Origin: Candidatus Binatia bacterium
Lineage (GTDB): Bacteria; Desulfobacterota; Binatia; HRBIN30
Reading direction: 5' to 3'
DNA: 64,000 bases
Assembly: GCA_026415395.1 (NCBI GenBank)
Contig: JAOAHD010000016.1
Span: 124,001-188,000 of the forward strand
Under the pieces are notes generated by a model. The model had not been told where the DNA came from. It worked only from the letters and a program-made list of their open reading frames with translations, and did not search any database. Each line of letters opens with the position of its first letter. The stretch's first letter is position 1. Below, in pieces: positions 16,657 through 28,000 of the stretch. Position numbers and translations under genes: made by a program.

Positions 16657-18174
16657 ATGATGGATCGTAAACCTAAAGTACTTGGCGTGGACGACAGCCT
16701 TACGATCCGTAAGGCACTGGAAATCGTGCTCAAGCCTGCTGGCTACGACCTTGAGCTGGCAGTGGACGGAGCGGACGCAATCGCGAAGGCGAAAAGTTTC
16801 AAGCCGGACGTCATTTTGCTCGACTTCATTTTACCCGACATGCGCGGTAGCGAGGTGTGCCAGCACCTAGCCTTGGATCCGGAAACCGCGCACATCCCCG
16901 TGATCTTGGTCTCGGCGAAGGGGGCTGAGATCCGGCAAGCCTACCGGGACGCGCGCAACGTGGTGAGTTACATCGCCAAGCCCTTCAAGCCCCAAGTGGT
17001 CACCGGCATTGTTGCCGAAGTGTTGGCGAAGACTGCCGCCGGCGAGCAGGTGAAGGCTGCGGTGCCTGTGCACGAAGCCGAGGGCCTGTCCATCCCCCCA
17101 GTTGCACCCATGCAACCGCCCATCGCTACGCCACCGGTTGCTGCAACTCCCCCGCCGCCAATCGCCCCGCTGCACGAGCCGGCGTCGGAGCTGTCTGCGA
17201 GCAGCCCTCCTGCGGTTGCACGAGCCTCGCAACAATCCGCAGCGCCCACTCCGCCCGTGCGCAAGGTCGCACGGAGGGAGGCGCCGATGCTGCCTTTCGG
17301 CGAAGCTCCGCGCGCAGAGTTTGGTACACCTTTCACCTCCGAAGCAAATCGGCGCGAGGCTTTGGATCTCATGTTCGAAACTTTGCGCTCGAGCACGGAG
17401 GGGGTTTACGTCGAAGAGGTAGACACGCCACTCGGCGCAACAGCGGATCAAGCCAAGTCCTACATCGAAATCCTCGAAGCTCTCATCCGCGAGCTTGGAG
17501 AGGGCCTGCAGCATGCTCGCTCCGGTGTGAAGTACAGGTTGTACAGCGACGGGTCGGTGCGTTCCTTTGATGAGTCGCTGCATGAAATTTTCCGCCGTTC
17601 CTGCAGGTTGCTGTTTCGGGCCACGTCTGCCGGCGCTGTCGCTCACGAAGCACCCGCTCAAAAGCTGCGGGTTTTGATTGTGGCGACAAAAGGGAGCGCG
17701 GTGCACCGGCAGATTTCGGCGGTGGTTAGTGCCCACCCAGAATGGCAAGTGTTTCACGTCACCGAAGGCTTCCGACAACTTCCGATGATCGTGCGGCTAT
17801 TCGCACCCGCGGTGGTGTTGACCGAGGTCACTTGGTCCGGAGCACTGTGGGAACAGCTCGGCCTCGCGGCCCGGCTGCCGGAACTGGCTGCCGCTCGTGT
17901 CTTTGGCATTGTCAGTGGCGAGCGCCCCATTCCCCCAGCCTTCGTCGATGAAACCAAGCGCCAAGCGGTGCTTCAAGAACACGGGATTCAAAACCTGGTC
18001 GGGTCGCTTTTCGAGGCCGAAGAGCAACTCGCGACGCCATCACAAAGCGTCGAGCCTTCCTACGATGCTGGTACGTTCGACGGACAAGAGTCGCCGCAGG
18101 TCACCGATGGCTCAACCCCGCCGCGACCGACTGGAACTGACGAGGTGGCAAGCAGCCCGTCTGCGACGCCGTAA
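16657..18174 (+). CDS. PilG-like response regulator with long linker and C-terminal pseudo-receiver
   Basis: A 505-residue protein. Residues 5-125 form a complete receiver domain: acidic pair D12-D13, phospho-acceptor D56 in I-L-L-D-F-I-L-P, and Lys in I-A-K-P-F-K. Next comes a Pro/Ala-rich linker (about 140-210), then an unassigned helical segment (about 225-330), and finally a region (about 333-460) with receiver-like alternation (L-R-V-L-I-V-A-T-K, V-V-L-T-E-V-T-W-S) that lacks the acidic pair and the aspartate. The tail is Ser/Pro/Thr-rich. This is much longer than PilG/CheY (about 120-135 residues), so it is a multi-domain scaffold or effector. It lies 26 bases after the CheW-DUF4388 gene. 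Confidence 0.8.
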   Translation: MMDRKPKVLGVDDSLTIRKALEIVLKPAGYDLELAVDGADAIAKAKSFKPDVILLDFILPDMRGSEVCQHLALDPETAHIPVILVSAKGAEIRQAYRDARNVVSYIAKPFKPQVVTGIVAEVLAKTAAGEQVKAAVPVHEAEGLSIPPVAPMQPPIATPPVAATPPPPIAPLHEPASELSASSPPAVARASQQSAAPTPPVRKVARREAPMLPFGEAPRAEFGTPFTSEANRREALDLMFETLRSSTEGVYVEEVDTPLGATADQAKSYIEILEALIRELGEGLQHARSGVKYRLYSDGSVRSFDESLHEIFRRSCRLLFRATSAGAVAHEAPAQKLRVLIVATKGSAVHRQISAVVSAHPEWQVFHVTEGFRQLPMIVRLFAPAVVLTEVTWSGALWEQLGLAARLPELAAARVFGIVSGERPIPPAFVDETKRQAVLQEHGIQNLVGSLFEAEEQLATPSQSVEPSYDAGTFDGQESPQVTDGSTPPRPTGTDEVASSPSATP

Positions 18175-18226
18175 ACGAATTCGCAAAGAACTTTGAACCG
18201 CTTCCAATCGGAGGGAACAACGAACC

Positions 18227-18586
18227 ATGCCGAAGATTTTAATCGTCGACGATATTCGCAGTGACGTACAATTGATGGCCGACACGTTGCGGCCTGCTGG
18301 CTACGAATGCATCCGTGCCAGCAACGGCTTGGAAGCCATCGAACGGGCGCGGACCGAACAGCCCGACTTGATCCTCCTCGATATCGTCATGCCCGGCCAG
18401 GATGGCTTCGCCACCTGCCGGCAGCTCAAACGCGATGCCGCGACAAAGCACATTCCTGTGGTGATCGTGAGTTCCAAAAACGGCGAGAGCGACCGCTTCT
18501 GGGGGCAACGTCAGGGAGCATCCGACTATCTGACGAAGCCATTTTCGCCCAGTGACCTACTTGCCGTGGTGCGGAAATACGTATGA
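18227..18586 (+). CDS. Single-domain response regulator, PilH/CheY type
   Basis: A 119-residue stand-alone receiver. Acidic residues D8-D9 lie in I-L-I-V-D-D-I, the phospho-acceptor is D52 in L-I-L-L-D-I-V-M-P-G-Q-D-G, the switch Ser lies in V-V-I-V-S-S-K, and the conserved Lys in Y-L-T-K-P-F-S-P. It resembles PilH of Pil-Chp systems, including the R-F-W-G-Q-R-Q-G-A-S-D-Y segment common in PilH-like proteins. It would be phosphorylated by the CheA-like kinase three genes downstream. Its last codon overlaps the next start by 4 bases (ATGA). Confidence 0.92.
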   Translation: MPKILIVDDIRSDVQLMADTLRPAGYECIRASNGLEAIERARTEQPDLILLDIVMPGQDGFATCRQLKRDAATKHIPVVIVSSKNGESDRFWGQRQGASDYLTKPFSPSDLLAVVRKYV

Positions 18587-19146
18587 AGAACGCCGAAGTC
18601 TCGCCCAGTAACGCAGCGCCTCCGATTGAGGTTGCCGACCAGTTGTCCGAGCGTTTGGCTCAGCTCGGCCATGAGCACTGCATTTTCTCCCGAAACGGCG
18701 AACTATTCGCGATCCCCGTCAGTACCGCCCGCGAAGTATTGTTCGACGAAACGCCGGCCCCGGTGCCGCTGGCTCCTGAGATCGTCGTCGGCGTCATCAA
18801 TTTGCGGGGCGAAGTGCTGCCTTTGGTCCGCTTCGACCTCCTGTTGGGATTTCCAGCCCGCGTGTTCGCTCCTGAGGACCACGTCCTCGTCCTCGCCATC
18901 GATGGCATCCAACTTGGCCTCGTAGTCGACCGGGTTCGCGAGGTGCGCCCCATCAATCCCTTGGACATCAAGGCGGCCACCGAAGCCGAAGTCGGGCGTC
19001 CCCATGTGAAAGGCTACTGGGAGGGCCCGCTCGGAGTCGTGAATGTGCTCGACGCGCGAAGTTTGGCTCAGGCAGCCGTAGCGCTTGCGCGAGACGGATT
19101 CCAACAGCGCCGGATGCAAGGAGTTAGCACCCGCGAGCTCTCATGA
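18583..19146 (+). CDS. CheW-like coupling protein, PilI type
   Basis: A 187-residue CheW-domain protein covering residues about 30-175. Recognisable elements are I-F-S-R-N-G-E-L-F-A-I-P-V-S-T-A-R-E-V, then V-V-G-V-I-N-L-R-G-E-V-L-P-L-V-R-F, then V-L-V-L-A-I-D-G-I-Q-L-G-L-V-V-D-R-V-R-E-V, which is the core pattern of coupling proteins that bridge receptor and CheA. A short charged N-terminal extension precedes the domain. It overlaps the PilH-like gene by 4 bases and is followed by the receptor gene 27 bases later. Confidence 0.93.
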   Translation: MKNAEVSPSNAAPPIEVADQLSERLAQLGHEHCIFSRNGELFAIPVSTAREVLFDETPAPVPLAPEIVVGVINLRGEVLPLVRFDLLLGFPARVFAPEDHVLVLAIDGIQLGLVVDRVREVRPINPLDIKAATEAEVGRPHVKGYWEGPLGVVNVLDARSLAQAAVALARDGFQQRRMQGVSTRELS

Positions 19147-19173
19147 GTTCCGCACGAAGGGAGGGTCTGCAGC

Positions 19174-21789
19174 ATGGCAACCAAAGTCGAAGAAAAACCC
19201 CAAGCGAAGCGAGGACGCGCGGTCCGCTTCCCCATCCTGTGGCAACTGATCTTGGCGTTCGTGCCCTTGGCGGTGGCTGCAATCGCGGCGGTGGGATATA
19301 TCGGGTACAAGGTCGCCTCAGACTCGTTGCGGCAACAGGCGCTGCGGCAGCTCGCTACCGTGCGCGACAACAAGCAGCGCGAAATCGAGCGTTACCTCAA
19401 CGGCCTCGAAGACCAAGTCCTCAGCCTCGCGCGCAATCCCAGCACAGCGCTCGCGGTCAGACAGTTCATTAGTGCGGTGAAGGAGCTGGACAGTGACCCC
19501 GCCACCGAGGGAGACAAACTTCGTCCCCATCAAGAAGCGGTGAAGCAGTACTTCAGTACGTTTTTCGGCAAGGAGATCGAAAACAAAACCCTCGCCTTAA
19601 GCGAGATTGTCTCACCACAGCGCTCGGGAATTTACTTGCAGTCCCAGTACATCGCCAACAACCCAAACCCGCCCACCCGCAAGTTGCTGCTCGAAAACGC
19701 TAAGGACAACACCCGTTACAGCAGTTACCACGCCGTATGGCACCCGGTGTTCGTGAACACCGCCGTTCGCTTCCGCTACGAGGATATTTACCTCGTGGAT
19801 ACCGGCACCGGGCGCGTGGTGTACTCAGTGAACAAGGGCCCGGACTATCAAGCAAACCTCCTCGAGGGCCGATTCGCACAAAGTGCCATTGGTCAACTAT
19901 TTCAGCGGCTGCAGGAGGAAGCGCGCGAGGGTGATTACCTCTTCCTCGACTTCTCGCCCTACTTTGCGCAACACGGAAGAGCCTCCGCATTCGCCGGGAG
20001 CCCAATTTACGAAGCAGGGCAAAAAATCGGCGCCTTGATCGTGCAACTCAACATCGAGGAAATCAACGCGATCATGACGGCCGATAGCCAATGGGCTCGC
20101 TCGGGCTTGGGGCAAACTGGTGAGGCATATCTGGTGGGCGTCGGGAAGGATGACCAGTTGCTCCGCAGCGAATCGCGCTTTCTGAGTGAGCTTGGCCAGA
20201 CGAACCCCGCCGTTGCGCAAGCGCGCACTGCGGTGCTGCGCCAGAAGGTCGACACAGAGGCTACGCGGCTAGCGCCGGGGCGGGAAGAGTTCTCTGGCCG
20301 TTACATTGGCTATCGCGGCGTGCCCGTGCTCGGCACCTCCGCACCACTGGAAAACCTGCACGGTCTCGACTGGGTCGTCGTCGCGGAGATCACCGAGGAG
20401 GAGGCTCTGCAGCCGGTTGTTCAACTCCGCAAGATGACCACCGGCCTGGCCAGCGCACTGATCGGCGGTTTCGTGCTCACGGCGCTCCTGGTTTCGACAA
20501 GCTTCTCGCGACCGGTACGCGCCCTCGCAAACGTGGTTGCCGAGATCCAAAAAGGGAACTACCGTGCCCGCGCGCGGGTGCGCGCCCGCAACGAGCTCGG
20601 TTTGCTCGCTCAAGGTTTGAACCAAGCCTTAGACGAGCGCGTGGACGCCCTTGTGCAAGCAGAGGAAGAGCACCGGCGCCTGCAAAAAGAAATCCGCGAC
20701 CTGCTCATGGTCGTGGCTGCCGCGGCGGACGGCGATTTCACGCAACGCGCGGTCGTGGGTAGCGGCACTTTGGGGAACCTGGCAGACGCCTTAAACCTAA
20801 TGTTCGAGAACGTCGGGGCACTCATTCAGCACCTCCGTGGGGCCTCTGCACGCGTGTTCGACGCCGCCACGGGTATTCGTGCCTCTGCAGATCAACTGGC
20901 CACCGGGGCCGTACAACAAGCTGAGGAGGTCGCTCAAACCACTGAAAGCGTGGTGAACATGAGCGAAAAGATCCAAGCCGTGCAAACCGATGCGGCGGTT
21001 GCGGCTGAAGCAGCGCGCAAAACCGAAGCTGCAGCGCAACAGGGTGGCGACTTGGTGAAGCGCGTCATCGCCGGCATGGACGCCCTGCAAAAGAATACCC
21101 GAGCTGCTGCGGTAAAGATCAAGCGGCTCGGCGAGCGGTCCATGGAGATCTCCACGATTACGAACACGATCCAGAAGATTTCGGCGCAAACCAACATGCT
21201 CGCCCTCAACGCTGCCATCGAGGCTTCGCGCGCTGGTGAGCACGGCCTCGGCTTCAGTGTGGTTGCCGACGAAGTGCGCAAACTGGCGGAACAAACCGAA
21301 GCGGCAACCCGAGAAATTGCTGAGTTGATTGCCTCGATTCAAGCGGAGACGAATGACGCAGTCGGCAACATCGAGCGACAAGCGCAATACGTGGAGGAGC
21401 AGACCTCGATGGTGTTCGATGCCGGTGCAAGCCTGGAACAAATTCTCGAAGCCTCCACGCAAAGCGCTCAGCTCATCGCCGACATTTCTCGCGCCACCGA
21501 GGAACAGGCAGCCACAGCCCAGCGGGTGAGTATGGCCATGCAGAGCATCTCGGAGGTCGCGCGCCAGGCACAAATGGCTGCAGAACGTACCCAACAGAAC
21601 TCCGCGAGTCTGTTCGAAGTGGCCAAGCAGTTGAACGAACAAATCGGACTGTTCAGAGTTCCAGACGCGGAGTTCGAACTGGCTCCGTCCGAACCTGTGG
21701 CCGCACCAGCCGATGGTCCCCAGGGCGTTCCGGGGAGCGAAGGAGAGCTTGTCAATCGCGGCAACGGCCGAGCACTCTCCTTCTCGTAA
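19174..21789 (+). CDS. Methyl-accepting chemotaxis protein, PilJ-like with large periplasmic sensor
   Basis: An 871-residue receptor. The first transmembrane helix is at about 24-47; a large periplasmic region (about 48-415) with Cache-like features ([14 protein letters not shown]) follows; the second helix is at about 419-440. HAMP-like segments are at about 440-560, and a cytoplasmic methyl-accepting domain is at about 560-815. The hairpin tip has the conserved [20 protein letters not shown] pattern. No C-terminal CheR-binding pentapeptide is present (ends A-L-S-F-S), and no cheR or cheB lies in the operon. The ligand is unknown; in Pil-Chp systems the PilJ receptor senses pilus-related mechanical cues. 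Confidence 0.93.
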   Translation: MATKVEEKPQAKRGRAVRFPILWQLILAFVPLAVAAIAAVGYIGYKVASDSLRQQALRQLATVRDNKQREIERYLNGLEDQVLSLARNPSTALAVRQFISAVKELDSDPATEGDKLRPHQEAVKQYFSTFFGKEIENKTLALSEIVSPQRSGIYLQSQYIANNPNPPTRKLLLENAKDNTRYSSYHAVWHPVFVNTAVRFRYEDIYLVDTGTGRVVYSVNKGPDYQANLLEGRFAQSAIGQLFQRLQEEAREGDYLFLDFSPYFAQHGRASAFAGSPIYEAGQKIGALIVQLNIEEINAIMTADSQWARSGLGQTGEAYLVGVGKDDQLLRSESRFLSELGQTNPAVAQARTAVLRQKVDTEATRLAPGREEFSGRYIGYRGVPVLGTSAPLENLHGLDWVVVAEITEEEALQPVVQLRKMTTGLASALIGGFVLTALLVSTSFSRPVRALANVVAEIQKGNYRARARVRARNELGLLAQGLNQALDERVDALVQAEEEHRRLQKEIRDLLMVVAAAADGDFTQRAVVGSGTLGNLADALNLMFENVGALIQHLRGASARVFDAATGIRASADQLATGAVQQAEEVAQTTESVVNMSEKIQAVQTDAAVAAEAARKTEAAAQQGGDLVKRVIAGMDALQKNTRAAAVKIKRLGERSMEISTITNTIQKISAQTNMLALNAAIEASRAGEHGLGFSVVADEVRKLAEQTEAATREIAELIASIQAETNDAVGNIERQAQYVEEQTSMVFDAGASLEQILEASTQSAQLIADISRATEEQAATAQRVSMAMQSISEVARQAQMAAERTQQNSASLFEVAKQLNEQIGLFRVPDAEFELAPSEPVAAPADGPQGVPGSEGELVNRGNGRALSFS

Positions 21790-21818
21790 CAAGCAACTGC
21801 ATAAGGCGAGGGGGAGTC

Positions 21819-24800
21819 ATGGCGGACCGCTTTCGGCTGGATGAGATTAAGGACCTCTTTCGAGAAGACGTGACCCGCCTCCTCGACGGGGTGCGGGAAG
21901 AATTGACCAAGCTACAGGAGGATCCAGACGATTCGCATGCGGCTGAGCGCCTGCGAGGGTACGGTCACTCTCTTAAAGGGAGCGCAGCTCTCGTCGGCCT
22001 CACGTACTTAAGTCAGGCTGGCAGCACGATTGAACGGCTATCGTCTTTGCTGAGCCGCCAAGCCACGACCACTCTTGCTCCTCGCCAACTGGTCGAACAA
22101 ATTCAGGCGGGGCTACCGCTGGTTGAAGCACTTCTCGAGGACGCCCTCGAAGGCGCCAATCCAGAGCGGCAGGAGAACCTGTTCACTGAGTTTTTCATGT
22201 GTTTTCCCGAGCAAGTCCGGCAGCTCCTGCACGAGTCTGAGGACAGAGACTCGAGCACCCGCATGCACGAGTTAGAACCCCGAGGGTCGACGGTGGATGA
22301 CAGTGGAGAGGACGCTGCTTGGCTTGCTGAGCTCGCGGAGACGTTCAACGAAGAACTGAGGGAGAACCTCGCCCGCGTCCCCGAGCTCTTTGCCCGGCTG
22401 CATGAACCTGAGGCGCGGGGGCAAGCATTTTACGACCTCTCGCGCGTGTTCCATACGATCAAAGGATCCGCGGCGATGGTGGGCCAAGAGGACCTCTCGA
22501 ACTTGGCCCGCTACCTTCAAGATACCTTTGCCGAGGCAGCCGAGCACGGCCGTCTCCCGGCTGGCAGCAGCGACGCTGTGAAAACCGCCTTGGCCGCAAT
22601 CTTTCAGACCGCCGAGGTTCCCGCACCCGATCTTCCCGGGGTGCTGCCACCGGAACCGGCGGCACCGCAGCCGACCAAACTGGCCCCCAGCTTACCCGAA
22701 GTGGACCCCGAGCTCCTGGAGGCATTCGTGCTCGATGCCGAAGAAGCTCTGGAGGCCGCCGAGCGATTGTTGTTGCAACTCGAGCGGCAACCAGAGGATC
22801 GCGGCATTTTGCAGGCCCTGTTTCGCCGATTCCACACGCTCAAGGGAGCGGCTGGTGCGGTGGGCCTCGACCACATTGCCGAACACGTACACCAAGGCGA
22901 GTCGCTGTTGGAGGCAGTGCTGAACAACACCTTGCGAGTACCGACCGAGCGAATGGTCGACTTATTGTTCCGCCTTACCGACGCGGTGCGCGGGTTTGTC
23001 ACGCAAGCGCGCGCTGGGGCTCCCGCTGGTGCTGAGGCGGCGCAACAAATTGCGGAGGAAATCGCCGCGCTCAGTGCAGAGTCCACCCCCATGGCGGAGC
23101 AGGCTGCGGAGCCCACAACTGAAGCGGTGGTTGCGGCAAGTGCAGAGTCGAGCCCTGTTGCCGAAGCCGAGCTCGAGGCGGGCACCGTGCGCATCCATGC
23201 CTCCCGACTCGACGCTCTCATGAGCCAGGTCACCCAGTTAGTCGTAAGCCGCACCCGCATGGAGCGCAAAATCGAAACCTTTGCCGAACTCCGCGACAAA
23301 CTCGATTACTGCCGGCGGCGATTGGCGGACCTGATTCAAGGATTCCAAGAACATTACGAATACACCATTGGCGAACGCCGTGGTTCCACGGGCGTGAGCG
23401 AGCCCACGAGCAGTGCCGAGGCTGATAGCTTCTTCACCGACCTGGAGTTTGACAAGTATGACGACGTCAACATCCTCGCGCGTAGCGTGATTGAGCTCGC
23501 CACGGATACCGGCGAAATTGCCGACCAGCTTGGCAAGCTCATCGAGTCGTTCGGCGACGAATCGCGTCAGTTCAACAAAATCACCTCGGCTTTACAGCGG
23601 CAAATCACGCGCTTGCGCATGATTCCGCTGGACACGGTGTTCCGCCGCTTGGTGCGCCCGGTTCGCACCGCCGCGCGACAGGCTGGCAAAATCGTCGATC
23701 TCGTTTTGGAAGGCGGCGATGTGCAGTTGGACAAGGCCATCGTCGAAGCACTTTATGCCCCGCTGTTGCACTTGGTTCGCAACGCCGTGTCGCACGGGAT
23801 TGAGCTCCCGGCCGACCGCCAGGCGCGCGGCAAGGCCACGGCAGGGACCATCCGGATCTCGGCCCAGCCACGACACAACAGTGTGGCTATCGAGGTGCAA
23901 GACGATGGCCGAGGGATCGATTACGATGCCATTCTTGCCAAGGGGCGTGCGCTCGGTTTGCTGCCTCCACATGGGCAGCCCTCCAAGGAGCAGCTCCTTG
24001 CCCTCATCTTTCGCCCGGGATTCAGCACGGGCGAAGAAGTGACCGATCTTTCCGGTCGTGGCGTGGGCATGGACGTGGTGGCCCGGGACATCGCCGCTCT
24101 CAATGGCAGTTTGCAAGTAGAGTCGAGGGAGTTCGAGGGCACAATTATCCGCCTCGTTCTTCCGATCAGCTCAAGCATTGACGAAGTTTTGATACTCCAC
24201 GTGGGGGAACAGCAATACGCGCTGGGTGCCGACTTCGTGGAGCAAGCTGTCGCAGTGCAACGGAGCCAGTTGCTCGACGTCGACGGTCGACCCATGCTGC
24301 AAGTTCGCAATGAATTGATCCCTGTGCTCTTCCTCGGCCCCCTAGTGGAACAACCGCCACCAGCCGAGCAGGCAACGGGGCTTTTACTGCGTAGTGGCGA
24401 CAAGCTCATGGCCTTGGTCGTGGATCACGTGGAGCCACAACGGGAAGCGGTGCTGCAGCCGCTAGGTCGCCTCCTCGAACACCATCCTTTTCTCTCGGGA
24501 GCAACGATCTCTGGTGACGGTACCGTGATTTTCACCCTGCACGTCGCCCACTTATTCGAGCTGTTGCAAGCCGAGGCCGCACACCAGTCGACTTTCATCT
24601 TCGAAGCGCGCAGTGATGCCATCGAGGTGCGCCCGGAGGCAATTTTGGTGGTCGACGATTCCATCAGCGTACGGAAGCTGACGAGCCGCTTTCTGCAAAG
24701 CGAAGGGTGGGAGGTCGACACCGCCGTCGATGGCCTCGACGCTCTCGACAAGTTGTCCACTGGCCGGTTCCGCCTGGTCATTACTGATCTCGAGATGCCC

Positions 24801-25037
24801 AGAATGCACGGCTACGAGCTGATCGCAGAAATTCGGCGACAGCCGCAGCTTCGACACCTACCAATCATCGTCTGCAGCTCGCGTTCGAGCGAGAAGCATC
24901 GCGCCCGCGCCCGCGAAGTCGGAGCCGAAGGCTACCTCACAAAACCGTTCACGAAGGAACAACTGATCGACGAAATGGTGCGCGTGGCTGGGAAGGGAAT
25001 TCTACCCGCGCACCTTGCTGCTGCAGAACAGCTCTGA
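21819..25037 (+). CDS. CheA-type hybrid histidine kinase with three Hpt domains and a receiver (PilL/ChpA-like)
   Basis: A 1072-residue hybrid kinase. Three Hpt domains carry phosphorylatable His at H50 (G-H-S-L-K-G-S-A), about H212 (F-H-T-I-K-G-S-A) and about H339 (F-H-T-L-K-G-A-A). A P3-like dimerisation segment (R-L-D-A-L-M-S-Q-V-T-Q-L-V-V-S-R) begins near 465. The ATPase has the N box at about N655 (L-V-R-N-A-V-S-H-G-I-E), D-D-G-R-G-I-D and G-R-G-V-G-M-D-V-V. A CheW-like domain follows (about 785-895). The C-terminal receiver has D-D near 946 and phospho-acceptor about D990 (V-I-T-D-L-E-M-P). The arrangement matches PilL/ChpA with fewer Hpt modules than Pseudomonas ChpA. It overlaps no neighbour and lies 18 bases before the coiled-coil gene. 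Confidence 0.95.
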   Translation: MADRFRLDEIKDLFREDVTRLLDGVREELTKLQEDPDDSHAAERLRGYGHSLKGSAALVGLTYLSQAGSTIERLSSLLSRQATTTLAPRQLVEQIQAGLPLVEALLEDALEGANPERQENLFTEFFMCFPEQVRQLLHESEDRDSSTRMHELEPRGSTVDDSGEDAAWLAELAETFNEELRENLARVPELFARLHEPEARGQAFYDLSRVFHTIKGSAAMVGQEDLSNLARYLQDTFAEAAEHGRLPAGSSDAVKTALAAIFQTAEVPAPDLPGVLPPEPAAPQPTKLAPSLPEVDPELLEAFVLDAEEALEAAERLLLQLERQPEDRGILQALFRRFHTLKGAAGAVGLDHIAEHVHQGESLLEAVLNNTLRVPTERMVDLLFRLTDAVRGFVTQARAGAPAGAEAAQQIAEEIAALSAESTPMAEQAAEPTTEAVVAASAESSPVAEAELEAGTVRIHASRLDALMSQVTQLVVSRTRMERKIETFAELRDKLDYCRRRLADLIQGFQEHYEYTIGERRGSTGVSEPTSSAEADSFFTDLEFDKYDDVNILARSVIELATDTGEIADQLGKLIESFGDESRQFNKITSALQRQITRLRMIPLDTVFRRLVRPVRTAARQAGKIVDLVLEGGDVQLDKAIVEALYAPLLHLVRNAVSHGIELPADRQARGKATAGTIRISAQPRHNSVAIEVQDDGRGIDYDAILAKGRALGLLPPHGQPSKEQLLALIFRPGFSTGEEVTDLSGRGVGMDVVARDIAALNGSLQVESREFEGTIIRLVLPISSSIDEVLILHVGEQQYALGADFVEQAVAVQRSQLLDVDGRPMLQVRNELIPVLFLGPLVEQPPPAEQATGLLLRSGDKLMALVVDHVEPQREAVLQPLGRLLEHHPFLSGATISGDGTVIFTLHVAHLFELLQAEAAHQSTFIFEARSDAIEVRPEAILVVDDSISVRKLTSRFLQSEGWEVDTAVDGLDALDKLSTGRFRLVITDLEMPRMHGYELIAEIRRQPQLRHLPIIVCSSRSSEKHRARAREVGAEGYLTKPFTKEQLIDEMVRVAGKGILPAHLAAAEQL

Positions 25038-25055
25038 ACGACAGAGCCTGGCGCC

Positions 25056-28000
25056 ATGGCGGAACACGACGAGCGATCCACCCCCGCAACCCAGATCGAA
25101 GACGTGATCCTGCTGCAATCGACAGTCGAAGCGCTTCGGCAAGAGCGGGATCAGCTCTTGCGCCGCTTGCACGCAGTGGAGTCGTCGGCCCGAGAAAGGG
25201 TTCAACTCGTGGAATCCCGTTACCGTGAGGCGGCGAGCCAAGTCGACGCGCTCAAGCGCGCGGCGCAACAGATTCGAGAACAGCTCGAAGAAGAGCTCGC
25301 ACGCGCACAAGCCCACCTCCGCGACACGCATCATAGCGCCCAACAATGGCAGGCAATGGCGGAAAGTTTGCGCCAGCGCGCAACCGAGATTGAATCCGCG
25401 CTTGAATCCGCCCACAGCCGAATCGCAGACTTGGAAACCGAAAACGCCGTCCTGCAAGGGGAAGTGGAACGGTTGCAAGCTGTCATTCGCGAGCTGGAGG
25501 CGGATTTCGAGGCTCTCCGGACTGCTCTCAGCCAAGCGGAACAAGAAAAAGCCCTCTCCGCCCGCAATGCCGAGAATTTACGGGACGCTTTACGGCAATT
25601 GAGCGAGCAATACGCTGCTGTTGAGCAACGCCTCCAGGAGGCTCTGGCTCTCGTTGCCGAGAAGGCGCTCCAAAACGAACGCCTCGCATCAGCATTCGAA
25701 CAGGCCCAAAGACGCATCGACGAGCTTACGGCCGAGACAGTACAACTCCGTTCCGAGCGCGATGGTCTCCGGCGCGAGCACATGGCTGCCCGCGCAGCTT
25801 GGGAACAGGAACTTGCAAACAAAAGTGCGGAGTGGACTCAGGTTCGGGACGCTTTGGCACAGGCACTCGAGGAGGCACAAAACCGCAACACATCCCTCGA
25901 ACAAGAAAGCGGCAACCTGCGTGCTCAGCTTTGCTCTCTTCAGATGCGCTCCCAGCTTGAAGCTGAAGAGCTTCTGCGCCTCGAAGAAGAACTGCAAGCG
26001 GCGCGAGCGGAACTGCAGCGGGAACGCACAATCTTCGAGGAACTCGCCCAACAGCGGGAGGCGGATTGGCAAAAGAAGTTGCAGGACCTACAGCAAGCCT
26101 TCGCGCGCTACCAGGAGGAGAGTCAGGACACGGTTGCGACACTCCAGCGCGAACTTGCCGAATCGCGAGCAACAGCTGACGCTGCCCGCGCGGCACTCAC
26201 CCAGCTGCGCCAAGAACTGGAGGCCGCCGTCAGCGCGCGCGCCAGCCTCGAAGAAAAAGCTGCCCGACTCGTTGAAGACACCACCAGCTTGCAGGCGGCC
26301 CTCCACCAACGCGATGTGGCGTGTGCCGCGGCCGAAGCCCGCATCGAACAACTCGAGGGAGAAATTGGCCGGCTTCGTGCCCTCTTCGACGACCGCAACC
26401 GTGCACTCGCAGAGCACCGCGCCGAACTCGAACGGGCACATCAGCGACTTGCCGACCTCACGGACGCGTGGGCGAAAGAGCGCGAGGAACTGACAACTTC
26501 GTTGGACGATCTCCAACTCCACGGCGACCAGCTCGAGGCCGAATTACAGCAGGCATGCTGGCAGCTCGAAGAGCTCGATGCCCGGCTACAAAAAGCCACC
26601 GTCGAGTACTATGCAACTACCTTGTCTCTCGCGCACGCACGCGCCGAGTGGGCGCGTTGGGAGCTTGGCTATCGCTTACAAGCACGCTCGCACGAGGCGC
26701 TCGAGCTGCGGCACCTCACCGAAAGTGAGACCAGCCGCGCACATTTGAGACAACTCGCCTCCTTGCTTCGAGAGGCGGACGTAGAGCGTGTTGAACTCCG
26801 CCATCAGCAAGCCGCCTTGCAACAAGCGCTCGAAGCCAAAGCGCACCAAGAAGCAGAACTCAGGCGACACTTGTTTTCGTTGCAACAACACCACAGCTCG
26901 ATTCAGCAAGAACTCGGTCAGCTTCAAGAAGCACTGCGCACATCCGAGTCGCGGGCGGCCGCGTTAGCCCAGGAACTCGAGCAACAATCGACAGCGGCCA
27001 GCCAACGTACTGCAGAGTACGAACAGCGCATTCGCGCTCGAGAGCAGGAACTCCTGGCCCTCCGTGAAGAGCGCGACCTCCTCCAACACGAGGTGGAGAA
27101 ACTGCGAGCCGCATTGACCGAGCTCGAACACGCTACCACGTACGCGGCGCAGAGGCAAAACGAAGAGCTTGCCGCGCTGGAAGCGCAGGTGGAGGAGTGG
27201 AAACGGCGTAGCTGTGCAAGCGAGCAGGCCGTTGCGGAACTGCGGGAAACCCTGCGCGCATATGAAGAAGAGATCTACAAGCGGGACGAGGCTGTGGCGG
27301 CTTGGCAACTTCGACATCGGGAACTGCAAGACGAAGTTGCCGCACTCTCCCTGCGCTACGAAGCACAGGCGACTGCCTATCAACGGTTACTCACCGATTT
27401 CGAGCAAGCCCAGCAGCACCTCGCGGCACTACAAGAGCAGTCGGTTGCGATCTTGCAAGCACAGGAACTGCTTACTCAGGAGAACGAAACTCTCCGCGAG
27501 CAAATACAGCGCGCCGAGAGCGAACGGCTGCAACTGGCACAGGTTTACGAGCGCGCAATCCGAGAGCGAGACGATGCCGTTGCGCGCTGGCAGGCAAGCG
27601 AAGCCCAGCGGCAAAAGGAGCAAGCCAACTACCTGAGTATCCGACAACAACTCGACGCGGAGCGGGAGACGCTGCGCACGGCTCTGGACGCAGCCCGTGC
27701 GCAACAAGCCCAACTTCAGGCCCAGATCACGTTGCTCCAGCGCGAAAGAGGCGGGAGGTCCGGGCTACCTTCTGCCGATGTTGTCGAACTGGAACGCGAG
27801 CGCGCTGAGCTCAAAACGCAAGTGGAAAAATTGTCGGCCGTGATTCGGCAGTTGGGGCAGGAGCGTGAGGAACAGCGAGTGGCGGCGTTACAAACTCAAG
27901 CAGCGCTGACTGCCCGAATTGACGAGATTGCAGCAGAACGCGGCGCCCTCACCTTAAGGGTCGCAGAGCTAGAGACCCTGGTCAGCCAGCTAGACCGGGA

